Shown here: piece by piece, positions 1-8,240 of the stretch
Layout: each line of letters begins with the position of its first letter
Numbering within the stretch: the stretch's first letter is position 1
Origin: Bryobacterales bacterium
Lineage (GTDB): Bacteria; Acidobacteriota; Terriglobia; Bryobacterales; Bryobacteraceae
NCBI GenBank assembly: GCA_019261985.1
Contig: JAFAQY010000102.1
Location: forward strand, 51,874-115,873
Direction of reading: 5' to 3'
DNA length: 64,000 nt
Translations under genes and position numbers: made by a program
Notes under the pieces: generated by a model
Told to the model about the DNA's origin: nothing
The model's database searches: none
What the model saw: the letters and a program-made list of their open reading frames with translations, nothing else

Positions 1-110
1 GTATTTCTCTCTTACAGCTTAAGGCGCGGCATGCCGATTGCTCCCCGGTACGCAGGTTCTATAACCGTTCTTATTTTTTAGACATTTGGCGGACTTACAC
101 CCGCCTTAAC

Positions 111-147
111 GCTTATATAAGCGAATAGGGACTCACCAAATGGTGAG
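111..147. promoter_or_regulatory. Two short palindromes upstream of the kinase gene
   Basis: Two inverted repeats lie just before the kinase start codon. GCTTATATAAGC (111-122) is a perfect 12-nt palindrome. CTCACCA-AA-TGGTGAG (132-147) has 7-nt arms and ends 11 nt before the ATG, where the ribosome binding site would be. They could be an operator pair or a 5' UTR hairpin that restricts translation. No clear -35/-10 pair is assigned. Function is inferred from position only. Confidence 0.3.
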
Positions 148-158
148 ACTGGACGACA

Positions 159-2795
159 ATGGATCCCCGCAACCCCATTTCGCATTACGAACTCGCCGAA
201 AAACTCGGCGAAGGCGCGATGGGCGAGGTGTACAAGGCCTGGGACCTTAACCTGCAGCGCCCCGTCGCGCTGAAGTTTCTGCGCCCCTCGCTATGCGAAT
301 CGGAAGCCCAAGTCGCGCGCTTCGAGCATGAGGCGCACGTTGTCGCCGCTCTAAATCACCCCAATGTCGCCACCATCCACGAGATCGATCGTGCCGGCGG
401 CCGCCACTTCCTCGCCTTCGAATATCTCGCCGGAGGCACGCTTAAGTCCGCGCTCGATCAGCTTCGCTCGGCTGGCCAGCAAATCTCGATCGAGCAAGGA
501 CTTGACTACGCGATTCAGCTCGCCGAGGCGCTTGCCTATGCGCACCGCCAAGGGGTTATTCACCGCGACATCAAGACCGCGAACGTCATGTTTGCCGAAT
601 CCGGCACGCTGAAGCTGACCGACTTCGGGTTGGCCAAAATCGGAGAAGGTATCGATTTCACCCAGCCGGGAACCGTGATGGGAACTCCGGCGACGATGTC
701 GCCCGAGCAGGCGCAGGGGCAGGAGGCCGACGAGCGCTCCGACGTGTTTTCTCTTGGCGTAGTGCTGTTCGAGCTGTTTTCCGGTGAGCTCCCGTTTAAG
801 GGCGCAAATCCGGCTGCCGTGATGTATCAGGTGGTGCACGAAGCGCCTGCGCCGCTGAGCCGGTTCCGGCCCGGCCTTCCGGAGGCTCTGCAAGAAATCA
901 TTTCCAAAGCAATAGCGAAGCACCCGGAGGAAAGATACCAAAACGCCGCCGGGTTGGCTTCGGATCTACGCGCGCTACGCCGCGATCTCCTGACCGGGAG
1001 CTCCACGGCCGGCGGCTCGCTGGACACCGTGGTGATGACTACCGGCCGCGCCAAGACGGAGGGGCGCGGCTGGTGGCCACGGTGCTCGCGGCGCACGCTC
1101 GCAACCGGAGCGGGAACGCTTTCCCTGATCGCCGCGATCCTTTTGGGAGTGTGGCTTCGGCCAGTACCCGAAACCCGCTTGGCGATTTTGCGGTTCCAGG
1201 CGGGTGAGGACAAGAGCGCCCAAACGACGCTAGACGGCTTTCGCGACCTTCTCAACGCCGAGCTTACTAGTGTTGAGCGGCCACGGGGCTCGGGTATCGC
1301 TTTGTTAGCTATCGAGGACGGCAAAGATCAACAGATCGCCTCTCCTTCCGACGCGCGAAGCCGGTTGGGCGCGGATTTGGTCTTGGCGGGCAAGTTGGTT
1401 CAGGCTGGCGAACAGCCGCATTTGATCGTGAGTCTGTATGACCCGGCCCGGTCGGAGGAACTACGTTCCATCGGGATCGATATCGCGCGGGACAACCTTC
1501 CGGCCGCAGCTACCAAGCTTCTGAACATGCTGGAATTGGGTACCCGTGCCCGGCTGCGTCTGGCATTTTTGTCCCACACGTCCTCGAACACGGAAGCAGC
1601 GCGCCTCTATGTTGAAGGCCGTGGATCCTTGAACAACGGGAAATTCGAGGAGGCCGAGGCTGCCTTTCGTGACGCCGTCAAGCGGGACCCAAATTTCGCA
1701 TTCGCTTGGGCTGGATTAGCTGATGCCCTTCGGTTGAAGTACCGGTTCGAACGTAACGGCGCTGTGTTGGATGAAGCGGCGCAAAGCGCAGCGCGGGCCC
1801 TCGAAAATAGCAAAAAGCGAGATGCCGGTATTCACATTACAATGGCGGAGATCCTGCTGGACCAAAAAATGCCGCAAGCGGCAGAGCCGGAACTGAGGGC
1901 TGCGATTGCGCTTGAGCCAGCCAACGGGCGCGCCTATCAGGCTCTAGGCAAGCTTTATTTCGAACAAGGCGACTATCAAAAGGCAGAGGCGACTTATCGC
2001 CAAGCTATCGAGATGCGTCCCGGTGACGCAGCAGCCTACAATCGCCTGGGTAATTTCTACTACCAGCGAAGGTTGCCACAACTTCTACCGGATGCTGCCC
2101 GTGCATTCCTTGAAGCGACTGACCGGGCGCCCGACAACTTCGTCGCCCACTCCAACCTTGGCGCTGTCTACCTCAAGATGGAACGCTACAACGATGCGAT
2201 TCAAGAGTTCAAGAAATCGATATCAATCGCCCCAAGTGTCCTGGGTTACGGCAATCTTGGCACTGCATATTACTATGCAGGTTATTACGACGATGCGGTC
2301 GAGGCATACCGAAAGACAATAGAGCAATCTGGCGAAAACTTCAAAAACTGGGGTAACCTGGCGGACGCTTACCGATGGGCAGGGCACGAAGACGAGGCAT
2401 CGGGAAGTTATCGAAAAGCAATCGAGCTTTTAAAGAAAGACAATCAAATCGACACAGCCCTCAGGCACGCAACTTTGGCTATGTACTATGTCTCAATTCG
2501 GCACAACGGGTCATTGACGTCTCAGGACCGTCAGGCGGCCGAAGCCGAAATCGCGGCGGCCCGCCTACCCGCATCGCCCCCGCAAAGCTCGATCGAGTCG
2601 GCTATCTTGTTCCGGGAAGTGATTGTATATGCTCAATTAGAGAAGTTGGACAAAGCATTTCCTGCGCTCGAAAAACTCCGGGATACGGCTCCTGCCACGC
2701 TGGATGAACTCAAGAAAACGCCTGCTCTAAGACAGTTCCGGAAGGATCCGCGCTTTTTCGACGTAACAACGCGGACAAATAAAGACATAAAATAG
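159..2795 (+). CDS. Membrane-anchored Ser/Thr protein kinase with TPR repeats
   Basis: A bacterial Hanks-type (PknB-like) kinase. The kinase domain spans about residues 10-275: glycine loop GEGAMGEV (17-24), lysine K39 in VALKF, catalytic HRD (135-137), DFG (155-157) and the SPE motif (181-183). The usual YMSPEQ is TMSPEQ here, so the tyrosine is replaced. One membrane helix lies near 316-333. The remaining 540 residues are extracytoplasmic and carry a row of TPR-like repeats (about 480-790), probably for protein binding. Kinase-TM-TPR is common in Acidobacteria. It sits 20 bp upstream of a small gene and the FHA activator, so it may phosphorylate a threonine ligand read by that FHA domain; this partner assignment is inferred. 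The ATG at 159 is the only sensible start. Confidence 0.93.
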   Translation: MDPRNPISHYELAEKLGEGAMGEVYKAWDLNLQRPVALKFLRPSLCESEAQVARFEHEAHVVAALNHPNVATIHEIDRAGGRHFLAFEYLAGGTLKSALDQLRSAGQQISIEQGLDYAIQLAEALAYAHRQGVIHRDIKTANVMFAESGTLKLTDFGLAKIGEGIDFTQPGTVMGTPATMSPEQAQGQEADERSDVFSLGVVLFELFSGELPFKGANPAAVMYQVVHEAPAPLSRFRPGLPEALQEIISKAIAKHPEERYQNAAGLASDLRALRRDLLTGSSTAGGSLDTVVMTTGRAKTEGRGWWPRCSRRTLATGAGTLSLIAAILLGVWLRPVPETRLAILRFQAGEDKSAQTTLDGFRDLLNAELTSVERPRGSGIALLAIEDGKDQQIASPSDARSRLGADLVLAGKLVQAGEQPHLIVSLYDPARSEELRSIGIDIARDNLPAAATKLLNMLELGTRARLRLAFLSHTSSNTEAARLYVEGRGSLNNGKFEEAEAAFRDAVKRDPNFAFAWAGLADALRLKYRFERNGAVLDEAAQSAARALENSKKRDAGIHITMAEILLDQKMPQAAEPELRAAIALEPANGRAYQALGKLYFEQGDYQKAEATYRQAIEMRPGDAAAYNRLGNFYYQRRLPQLLPDAARAFLEATDRAPDNFVAHSNLGAVYLKMERYNDAIQEFKKSISIAPSVLGYGNLGTAYYYAGYYDDAVEAYRKTIEQSGENFKNWGNLADAYRWAGHEDEASGSYRKAIELLKKDNQIDTALRHATLAMYYVSIRHNGSLTSQDRQAAEAEIAAARLPASPPQSSIESAILFREVIVYAQLEKLDKAFPALEKLRDTAPATLDELKKTPALRQFRKDPRFFDVTTRTNKDIK

Positions 2796-2815
2796 ACCCA
2801 CGGAGGAGGAAATCC

Positions 2816-3217
2816 ATGCAATCTGCTACTACCCAAGGCCGCAATCCAGGAGTAGCGACCACAACTATCGCGATTGAGGTCTCCAGAGGTGACAATGGGG
2901 CGGTCTTACGCGGAACATTTAAACAGCCGCCCCCGCTCGTCAGAGTCCAGCAATTCTCATATGTCCAATGGGACTTGGTAAGGGTGAATGCAAATGACAC
3001 ATTTGTGGTCAGTTTTCCAGATGCTTCGCCATTCTCGGGTGCTTCATTTGCCGCGGTCTCGCCCTTCCCGAAGCTTTCAGCTTTAAGCGAAAGGTCAGGG
3101 CCCCAGCTTGCCGCGGTCAAGGGTAATTTTCACTATCAGGTTTTCGTCACCGACGGCGCAACGGGCGTTGTTTATGCGATTAACAACTGCCCAGAACTTG
3201 ATGTTGATGATCAATGA
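2816..3217 (+). CDS. Small beta-rich protein of unknown function
   Basis: A 133-aa protein without signal peptide or membrane helix. I do not recognise its family. It is rich in alternating hydrophobic stretches such as [17 protein letters not shown] and [16 protein letters not shown], suggesting a beta-sandwich. It has a strong ribosome site (GGAGGAGG a few bases before the ATG). The stop overlaps the next start as ATGA, so it is translationally coupled to the FHA activator. Its place between a kinase and an FHA protein suggests a signalling adaptor or substrate, which is inferred. The N-terminal 15 residues contain several threonines that could be phosphorylation sites. Confidence 0.75.
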   Translation: MQSATTQGRNPGVATTTIAIEVSRGDNGAVLRGTFKQPPPLVRVQQFSYVQWDLVRVNANDTFVVSFPDASPFSGASFAAVSPFPKLSALSERSGPQLAAVKGNFHYQVFVTDGATGVVYAINNCPELDVDDQ

Positions 3218-5082
3218 CGATTCACGTCTCGGAGTCGCTTGAATCGTGTCCCTCAGCTAGCGCCCTGTATTACACTGGACTCCAAATGGGTGCGGTGCTG
3301 GTTGGCACAGACGGCCCATCGAGAGGACGGTTGGTCCTGCTCGGCACGCAAGAGGTTTCCGTCGGCCGGCATGAAAACAACTCGGTGGCCATTGACGACG
3401 TGGCGGCTTCCAAGCACCACTGCGTCATACGCTCGTCCGGTGAGCGGTTCCTGATCACCGACCTCGATAGCCGCAACGGCACCTTTGTCAACGGCGCCCA
3501 GGTGCGCGAGCGCGTGCTCGAGGACAACGACGAAATCCGGGTGGGTGGCTCGGTCTTTCTGTTCCGCCGCGAACACAAAGACGAACCGCAAGTCAGCGCC
3601 ATTCGCACCACCGATTCCATTTTTTTAAATCCTCAAAAACTGGACGAGACTCTGCCGGTCACCGACCGCACCGCGCGAGGCGTGCACGTTCTGCTGCGCG
3701 TAAGCCAGGCGCTTCAGGTCGCGCAAACGGTGGAGGATCTGGAGCGTCATCTGCTCCAATTGCTGTTCGAAGCCGTTCCCGCCGAGCGGGCATCGGTCGT
3801 GCTGACGAACGGTTCCCGCTCGATTTTTACTCTGAATCGTGGAGCGGATCGCGCCACCACGGAAGACCCGGTTCCGCTCGATCCCGACATTTCACGCCAG
3901 GTTTTCGAAGAGCGCAAGGCCGTTCTCCAGCGCGAAGGAGATCGCTCCTTTATCGCGGCTCCGCTGGTGTGCCTTGACCACGTGGAAGGAGTTCTCCATT
4001 TATATAGCGAGGCGGCGTTCGATAACGGCCATCTCGAACTGGTATCGGCCGTGGGCTCCATCGCGGGCGTGGCCCTACATAATCTCGTGCATGTGGAGCA
4101 GTTGCGCCGCGAAAAACAGATCCTCGAACAGGAAATTCGCATCGAGCACGACATGGTGGGTGACAGCCAGGCGATGCGCGCGGTTCACAAGTTCATTGCG
4201 CGGGTTGCGGCCCGCGAGTCCACGGTACTGATTCGCGGGGAGAGCGGCACGGGAAAAGAACTGGTCGCCCGGGCGATCCACGAGAATAGTCCGCGGAAGG
4301 GAAAACCGTTCGTGGCGATAAACTGCGCCGCGTTGAACGAAAACCTGCTCGAAAGCGAGTTGTTCGGCCATGAAAAGGGCGGCTTTACTTCGGCGGTTGC
4401 CCTGAAAAAGGGCATGTTCGAGGTCGCCGACGGGGGAACGCTATTCTTGGACGAAATCGGCGAGCTCGCGCCCGGCCTGCAAGCCAAGCTTCTCCGTGCG
4501 CTGGAGACTCGCGAATTCACGCGCGTCGGCGGAACGCGCTCCATCCGAGTAAACGTCCGCATAGTAGCCGCCACCAACCGGGACCTCGAAGCTGCCGTGG
4601 CAGCCAAGACCTTCCGTCAGGATCTCTATTTCCGGGTCAATGTGATTTCCATCATCTTGCCGCCGTTGCGCGAGCACCGCGAGGATATTCCGGCCCTGGC
4701 GAACCACTTCGCGCGCAAATTCGGCGAGACGGTTAAGCGGAGCGTGAGTGGCGTTTCTGAGAAGGCTCTGAAAGCGCTCATGAAATACGACTGGGAGGGC
4801 GGCAATATTCGCGAGCTGCGCAATGCCATCGAGCACGCCGCGGTAATGGGCGTCTCCGATATGATCCTTCGCGAAGATCTACCCGAGTCTGTGCTGGAGG
4901 CGATCCCCTCCGCGCCCGCCGATTGGGCCGGGAGCTATCAGGAGGCGGTGACGGAGTTCAAGAGGTGCAAAGTCCGCGAAGCTTTGGAGCGCGCTCACGG
5001 CGTGATCACGGAAGCCGCGAAGCTCCTGGATGTGCACCCAAACTATTTGCACCGCCTAATGAAAAACCTAAAATTGCGCTAG
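3214..5082 (+). CDS. FHA-GAF-AAA+ sigma54-type transcriptional activator
   Basis: A 622-aa enhancer-binding protein. An N-terminal FHA domain (about 27-120; GRH at 51-53, [17 protein letters not shown]) binds phosphothreonine peptides. A GAF domain follows (about 155-295), then the AAA+ ATPase with Walker A GESGTGKE (342-349) and Walker B TLFLDEIG (409-416), and a Fis-type helix-turn-helix at the C-terminus (about 585-622). The loop that contacts sigma54, normally GAFTGA, reads GGFTSA (389-394), so two of six positions differ. This may mean altered sigma54 contact. The FHA input fits control by the upstream Ser/Thr kinase in the same operon. Target promoters were not identified. Confidence 0.92.
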   Translation: MTIHVSESLESCPSASALYYTGLQMGAVLVGTDGPSRGRLVLLGTQEVSVGRHENNSVAIDDVAASKHHCVIRSSGERFLITDLDSRNGTFVNGAQVRERVLEDNDEIRVGGSVFLFRREHKDEPQVSAIRTTDSIFLNPQKLDETLPVTDRTARGVHVLLRVSQALQVAQTVEDLERHLLQLLFEAVPAERASVVLTNGSRSIFTLNRGADRATTEDPVPLDPDISRQVFEERKAVLQREGDRSFIAAPLVCLDHVEGVLHLYSEAAFDNGHLELVSAVGSIAGVALHNLVHVEQLRREKQILEQEIRIEHDMVGDSQAMRAVHKFIARVAARESTVLIRGESGTGKELVARAIHENSPRKGKPFVAINCAALNENLLESELFGHEKGGFTSAVALKKGMFEVADGGTLFLDEIGELAPGLQAKLLRALETREFTRVGGTRSIRVNVRIVAATNRDLEAAVAAKTFRQDLYFRVNVISIILPPLREHREDIPALANHFARKFGETVKRSVSGVSEKALKALMKYDWEGGNIRELRNAIEHAAVMGVSDMILREDLPESVLEAIPSAPADWAGSYQEAVTEFKRCKVREALERAHGVITEAAKLLDVHPNYLHRLMKNLKLR

Positions 5083-5115
5083 TACGCAATCGCAGAAGTT
5101 GGCCTTCAGGCAGTA

Positions 5116-5135
5116 GGGCAAGCTTCAGCTTGCCC
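5116..5135. repeat. Palindromic repeat, GCTTCAGC class, at a convergent gene end
   Basis: GGGCAAGCT-TC-AGCTTGCCC: 9-nt arms with a 2-nt loop, preceded by GTA. It lies between two convergent genes and could act as a two-way terminator, although no T-run follows. The same core occurs at 41691, 51324 and 61251. Confidence 0.75.
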
Positions 5136-5151
5136 AAGACGCCGATCCTCC

Positions 5152-5943
5152 CTACTCAATCCGCCCCCCGCCCGCATACACATTAAACCGCCCTCCCCGC
5201 AAGAACCCAATCAACGTCATTCCAAACCTCAGCGCGGTCTTCACCGCAAGGCTCGAAGGCGCCCCCACCGCCGCCAGCACCGGAATCCCGGCCATCACCG
5301 CCTTCTGCACCAGCTCGAAACTGGCGCGGCCGCTCACCAGCAAAACGTGATTATGGAGCGGCGTCAAACCATCCAGCATCGCCCGCCCGATCAGCTTATC
5401 CACCGCATTGTGCCGGCCGACGTCTTCACGGAGCGCGATCAATTCACCTTCGCCCCAAAAAAGCCCAGCGGCATGCAGCCCTCCGGTGTATTCGAAAACG
5501 GCCTGGGCTTTTCGAAGCTTATCGGGCAGGGAAATAACGACAGATTCGCTCACCCGCGGCACATCGCGCGGCAGCATCGTGCAGCCTGCCGACTCGATCG
5601 CTTCGATCGAAGCTTTCCCACAGACGCCGCAGCTCGACGTCATGTAAAAATTGCGCTGGAACCGCTCGGGGTCGATCTCGGCGCCCGCCGCCAATGTAAC
5701 CGTCGTCCGATTATCCGCGCACTCGATCCCGGCAATATCCGCGGCCTCTCGGATCAGGCCTTCGGTGAACAGAAAGCCCGCGGCCAGCTCGGCATCGCTG
5801 CCGGGCGTCCGCATCGTAATCGAAATATTTCGCTCGCCGATGCGGATCTGGAGGGGCTCCTCCACCGCAAGCAGATCTTGAAGCTCGTTCGCCGCCCCAC
5901 CGTCAAACCGGCGGACCGGAACGGAAAGAACACTGGCGCGCAC
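5152..5943 (-). CDS. fdhD: FdhD formate dehydrogenase accessory sulfurtransferase
   Basis: FdhD transfers sulfur from IscS to the bis-MGD molybdenum cofactor of formate dehydrogenase, in the cytoplasm. The 263-aa length fits the family. The sulfur-relay cysteines are in SSCGVCGK (C105, C108), and the conserved REDVGRHNAVDKL block and C-terminal GFLRGGRFNVY are present. The start is a GTG immediately after the TAG stop of the asmA-like gene, so it is the last gene of a minus-strand operon. No formate dehydrogenase gene is visible in the window, so its client must be elsewhere. Confidence 0.94.
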   Translation of the reverse strand: MRASVLSVPVRRFDGGAANELQDLLAVEEPLQIRIGERNISITMRTPGSDAELAAGFLFTEGLIREAADIAGIECADNRTTVTLAAGAEIDPERFQRNFYMTSSCGVCGKASIEAIESAGCTMLPRDVPRVSESVVISLPDKLRKAQAVFEYTGGLHAAGLFWGEGELIALREDVGRHNAVDKLIGRAMLDGLTPLHNHVLLVSGRASFELVQKAVMAGIPVLAAVGAPSSLAVKTALRFGMTLIGFLRGGRFNVYAGGGRIE

Positions 5944-7602
5944 CTACTTTTTCTTCTTCCCGCCAAACAGGCTATCGATGATACCGGATGCCGGCCCGGC
6001 AATCCCGGATGCCGGACCCGCGCCTTTCGTAAGATTCTCCAATTCCTGCTGAACGGCGCCTTTGATATCCGGCCTGAACGAAGGATCTTCCGAGGTCCCG
6101 GTAATGCTAAAAGGAATACCGCCTTTTAAGCCCGCGGACGCAAGCGTGGCTGCGGCCGCATTCACGTTTACTCTCATCCTGAAATCGAGTGCATGCGAAG
6201 GACTGATTGTCCCCGCGCCCGCCATTTGGCCGATCGACGGCACGACGAGTTGAACGTTATCGACGGCAGTTCCCGCCGGCGAATTCTTGAAACTCGCGCT
6301 CAACGTCTGAATCGTCGTATGCGGCTCCGCTTTGATGGCCGAGAGTGCCTCGATCACTTTCATTTTGCCGGCAAGATCGTAATTCGCGAGCCTCGTGTTT
6401 TCGAAGCCGACCGTTCCTGTTGTGACCAGCGCGTTCAGGGGCCCTTGCGAGATAACGTTCACCTGAGCGGTCCCTCCCTCGATGGAAGCGCCTCTGGGAA
6501 GCACGATATCGAGCGCGGGCAACAACGCGGCCAGATCCGTTACCGGCATATTCGATCCGGCGAGCTTCGCCTGAAGAGTGGCCGGCTCAGTCTGCGACCG
6601 AATTGTGCCCGTAAGCGTGGCCGTTGCGCTGCCGGTGTGAATGTCGGCGCGGCGCACATCGGCGATTAGCTTTTTCAAGTCGTCCGTTACGGCGAAGTCC
6701 ACGTCCACGGGGCGTTTGGCGGGCGTTGCTCCCTTTGCCAGCTTCAACTGCTCGGCTTTGAGCTTACCGTTTATCGCGACCACGCCGCCCTGTGATTTGG
6801 CGGTAGCGTCCATCGATACCATCCCCGAGATATCGGTGGAAGGATCGACTATTCCCCATGCAACCGCATCCAAGTTCCCAACGCTGAGCTTCGCATCGAA
6901 CGGCGTGTCGATAGCGTCCTCGGCATTAATCGGGCCTGCGTTTCCGTTCATTTTCAGGCTTCCCCCCGGCGGCAACGCGGCCGCGAGCGTAAATGGAAAC
7001 GAGGACCCCTCGGAGAAATTCTTCACTTCCATCCCCACGCCATCCATAACCACGGGCTTCGCCTTACTGCCGAGCCTTCGCATCGTGACTCGGCCATCGG
7101 TAATTTTCAGGTCGCTAATCTTGACGTCGGAAATCTCGGTGTCGATGACGCCCACATCCGCACCGGACCGGTCAGGCGCGAGCGCGGCTCGCGGCGCGGG
7201 CTTCGGCGGCGAACTCGCACCCAGACGGGAGAAGTTCCAGACACCCGCCGCATTCTGAACCAGCTCGATCTCCGGCTTATCGATAGCGATCCCATTGATG
7301 CTTAGCTTGCGCGATGTGATCAGCGGCCAAACCTCGACGCCGACCTTCAGGTTTTGCGCGCGCACAAATGGGTTTGTTCCGAACGCCGGGTCGTCGCTAA
7401 TAGAGAGTTGATCGGCGGCGACGGATCCGGAAAGAACCGAAAGGCTTAGATTACCGACTTTTACCTCGCGCCCGAGAGACTGGCTCAGCTTCGCTTCCAG
7501 TGCCGGCCGGAACTGATTCGCATTCACGAAAACAGGGATGGCGAGCGCGATCAGCACCACGAGAATAACAACGATCCCGAGGATTGTGGCGATTCGTCTC
7601 AT
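5944..7602 (-). CDS. AsmA-family envelope protein
   Basis: A 552-aa protein with one N-terminal membrane anchor (about residues 5-27) followed by a long periplasmic beta-rich body. The N-terminal AsmA domain is recognisable (FRPALEAKLSQSLGREVKVG), as is the C-terminal AsmA_2-like part ending in a Gly/Lys-rich tail (GGKKKK). AsmA-like proteins act at the inner membrane in outer-membrane assembly or lipid transport; the exact role here is unknown. It lies 6 bp downstream of the cupin gene and abuts fdhD, which has no obvious functional link. Confidence 0.88.
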   Translation of the reverse strand: MRRIATILGIVVILVVLIALAIPVFVNANQFRPALEAKLSQSLGREVKVGNLSLSVLSGSVAADQLSISDDPAFGTNPFVRAQNLKVGVEVWPLITSRKLSINGIAIDKPEIELVQNAAGVWNFSRLGASSPPKPAPRAALAPDRSGADVGVIDTEISDVKISDLKITDGRVTMRRLGSKAKPVVMDGVGMEVKNFSEGSSFPFTLAAALPPGGSLKMNGNAGPINAEDAIDTPFDAKLSVGNLDAVAWGIVDPSTDISGMVSMDATAKSQGGVVAINGKLKAEQLKLAKGATPAKRPVDVDFAVTDDLKKLIADVRRADIHTGSATATLTGTIRSQTEPATLQAKLAGSNMPVTDLAALLPALDIVLPRGASIEGGTAQVNVISQGPLNALVTTGTVGFENTRLANYDLAGKMKVIEALSAIKAEPHTTIQTLSASFKNSPAGTAVDNVQLVVPSIGQMAGAGTISPSHALDFRMRVNVNAAAATLASAGLKGGIPFSITGTSEDPSFRPDIKGAVQQELENLTKGAGPASGIAGPASGIIDSLFGGKKKK

Positions 7603-7608
7603 GCATAC

Positions 7609-8079
7609 TCAGGGTAGCAACTCGCCCCACTTCTTCCCCTTGCCCTGCGCCGGACTCTTTAAATAGGCCTGCGAAGCGGCCTCGTCCTTCAGCGGAACAA
7701 CCTTATCGGGATCGATACGCACCATGACATAGCGGATGTGATCGTCGATCTTCGTGAACCAGTGGCCGGTGCCCGCCGGAATGACGATCACATCGCCCGC
7801 CTTAAGCTCATGCGTCACGCCGTTGCGGATTGTCGAGCCGCTATTGCCCGGACCGTTGAACTCGCGAACCGTCTGTAAAGTCGAAGGTCTGCGCTTTTCA
7901 TCGGCGATATCGGGCCCCGTCACCAGGGTCGCCGATCCATCGATAATGTGATACACCTCGCTGACCTGATCGTGCTCGGCCACCGAATCCGGCGCCGGCG
8001 CAGTCAGCTTTCCGCGGTACACCACTCCGATGCCGATGTTCGCCTTTCCGATGTCAACCGCGCGCGTTTGTTGATCCAC
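7609..8079 (-). CDS. Cupin-domain protein, probably the 3' part of a frameshifted secreted cupin
   Basis: A 156-aa open frame beginning with GTG and holding a complete single cupin fold: EHDQVSEVYHIIDG (first metal motif) and GDVIVIPAGTGHWF (second motif). The frame stays open upstream of the GTG and matches the rest of the family (IQAYLKRAQENGLVD), but has no start there. A signal-peptide frame in another register starts at 8231 after a GAGG ribosome site and runs into it. The two join if one A is restored in the AAA run at 8118-8120. So the intended gene is probably 7609-8231, encoding an exported cupin of about 207 aa. It could be a true mutation or a homopolymer base-call error. Confidence 0.82.
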   Translation of the reverse strand: MDQQTRAVDIGKANIGIGVVYRGKLTAPAPDSVAEHDQVSEVYHIIDGSATLVTGPDIADEKRRPSTLQTVREFNGPGNSGSTIRNGVTHELKAGDVIVIPAGTGHWFTKIDDHIRYVMVRIDPDKVVPLKDEAASQAYLKSPAQGKGKKWGELLP

Positions 8080-8102
8080 CAGGCCGTTTTCTTGCGCCCG
8101 TT

Positions 8103-8231
8103 TCAGATACGCTTGGATTTATCGTTGCCGATATAGGTCGCCGAGCAATGATTGCATGGCGGCTGCTGCGCGGGAAGAATTAACAGCGCCGCCACCGCGC
8201 CGAGGCTTACTCGAATCGCATTCTTCCGCAT
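8103..8231 (-). pseudogene. Signal-peptide 5' part of the frameshifted cupin gene
   Basis: A 42-codon frame starting with ATG after a good ribosome site (GAGG 6 nt upstream), 9 bp after the stop of the NHL gene. It encodes a typical export signal (MRKNAIRVSLGAVAALLILP) and then SATYIGND, after which the register is lost at 8118-8121 and a TGA follows. The downstream cupin frame continues exactly where family members would, so this is the detached 5' end of that gene. Confidence 0.65.
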
Positions 8232-8240
8232 GGCGCGCCT

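Noticed and set aside
5347..6129. 260-aa plus-strand frame over fdhD
   Set aside because: Antisense shadow of fdhD, whose CxxC and GRHNAVDKL motifs are clear.
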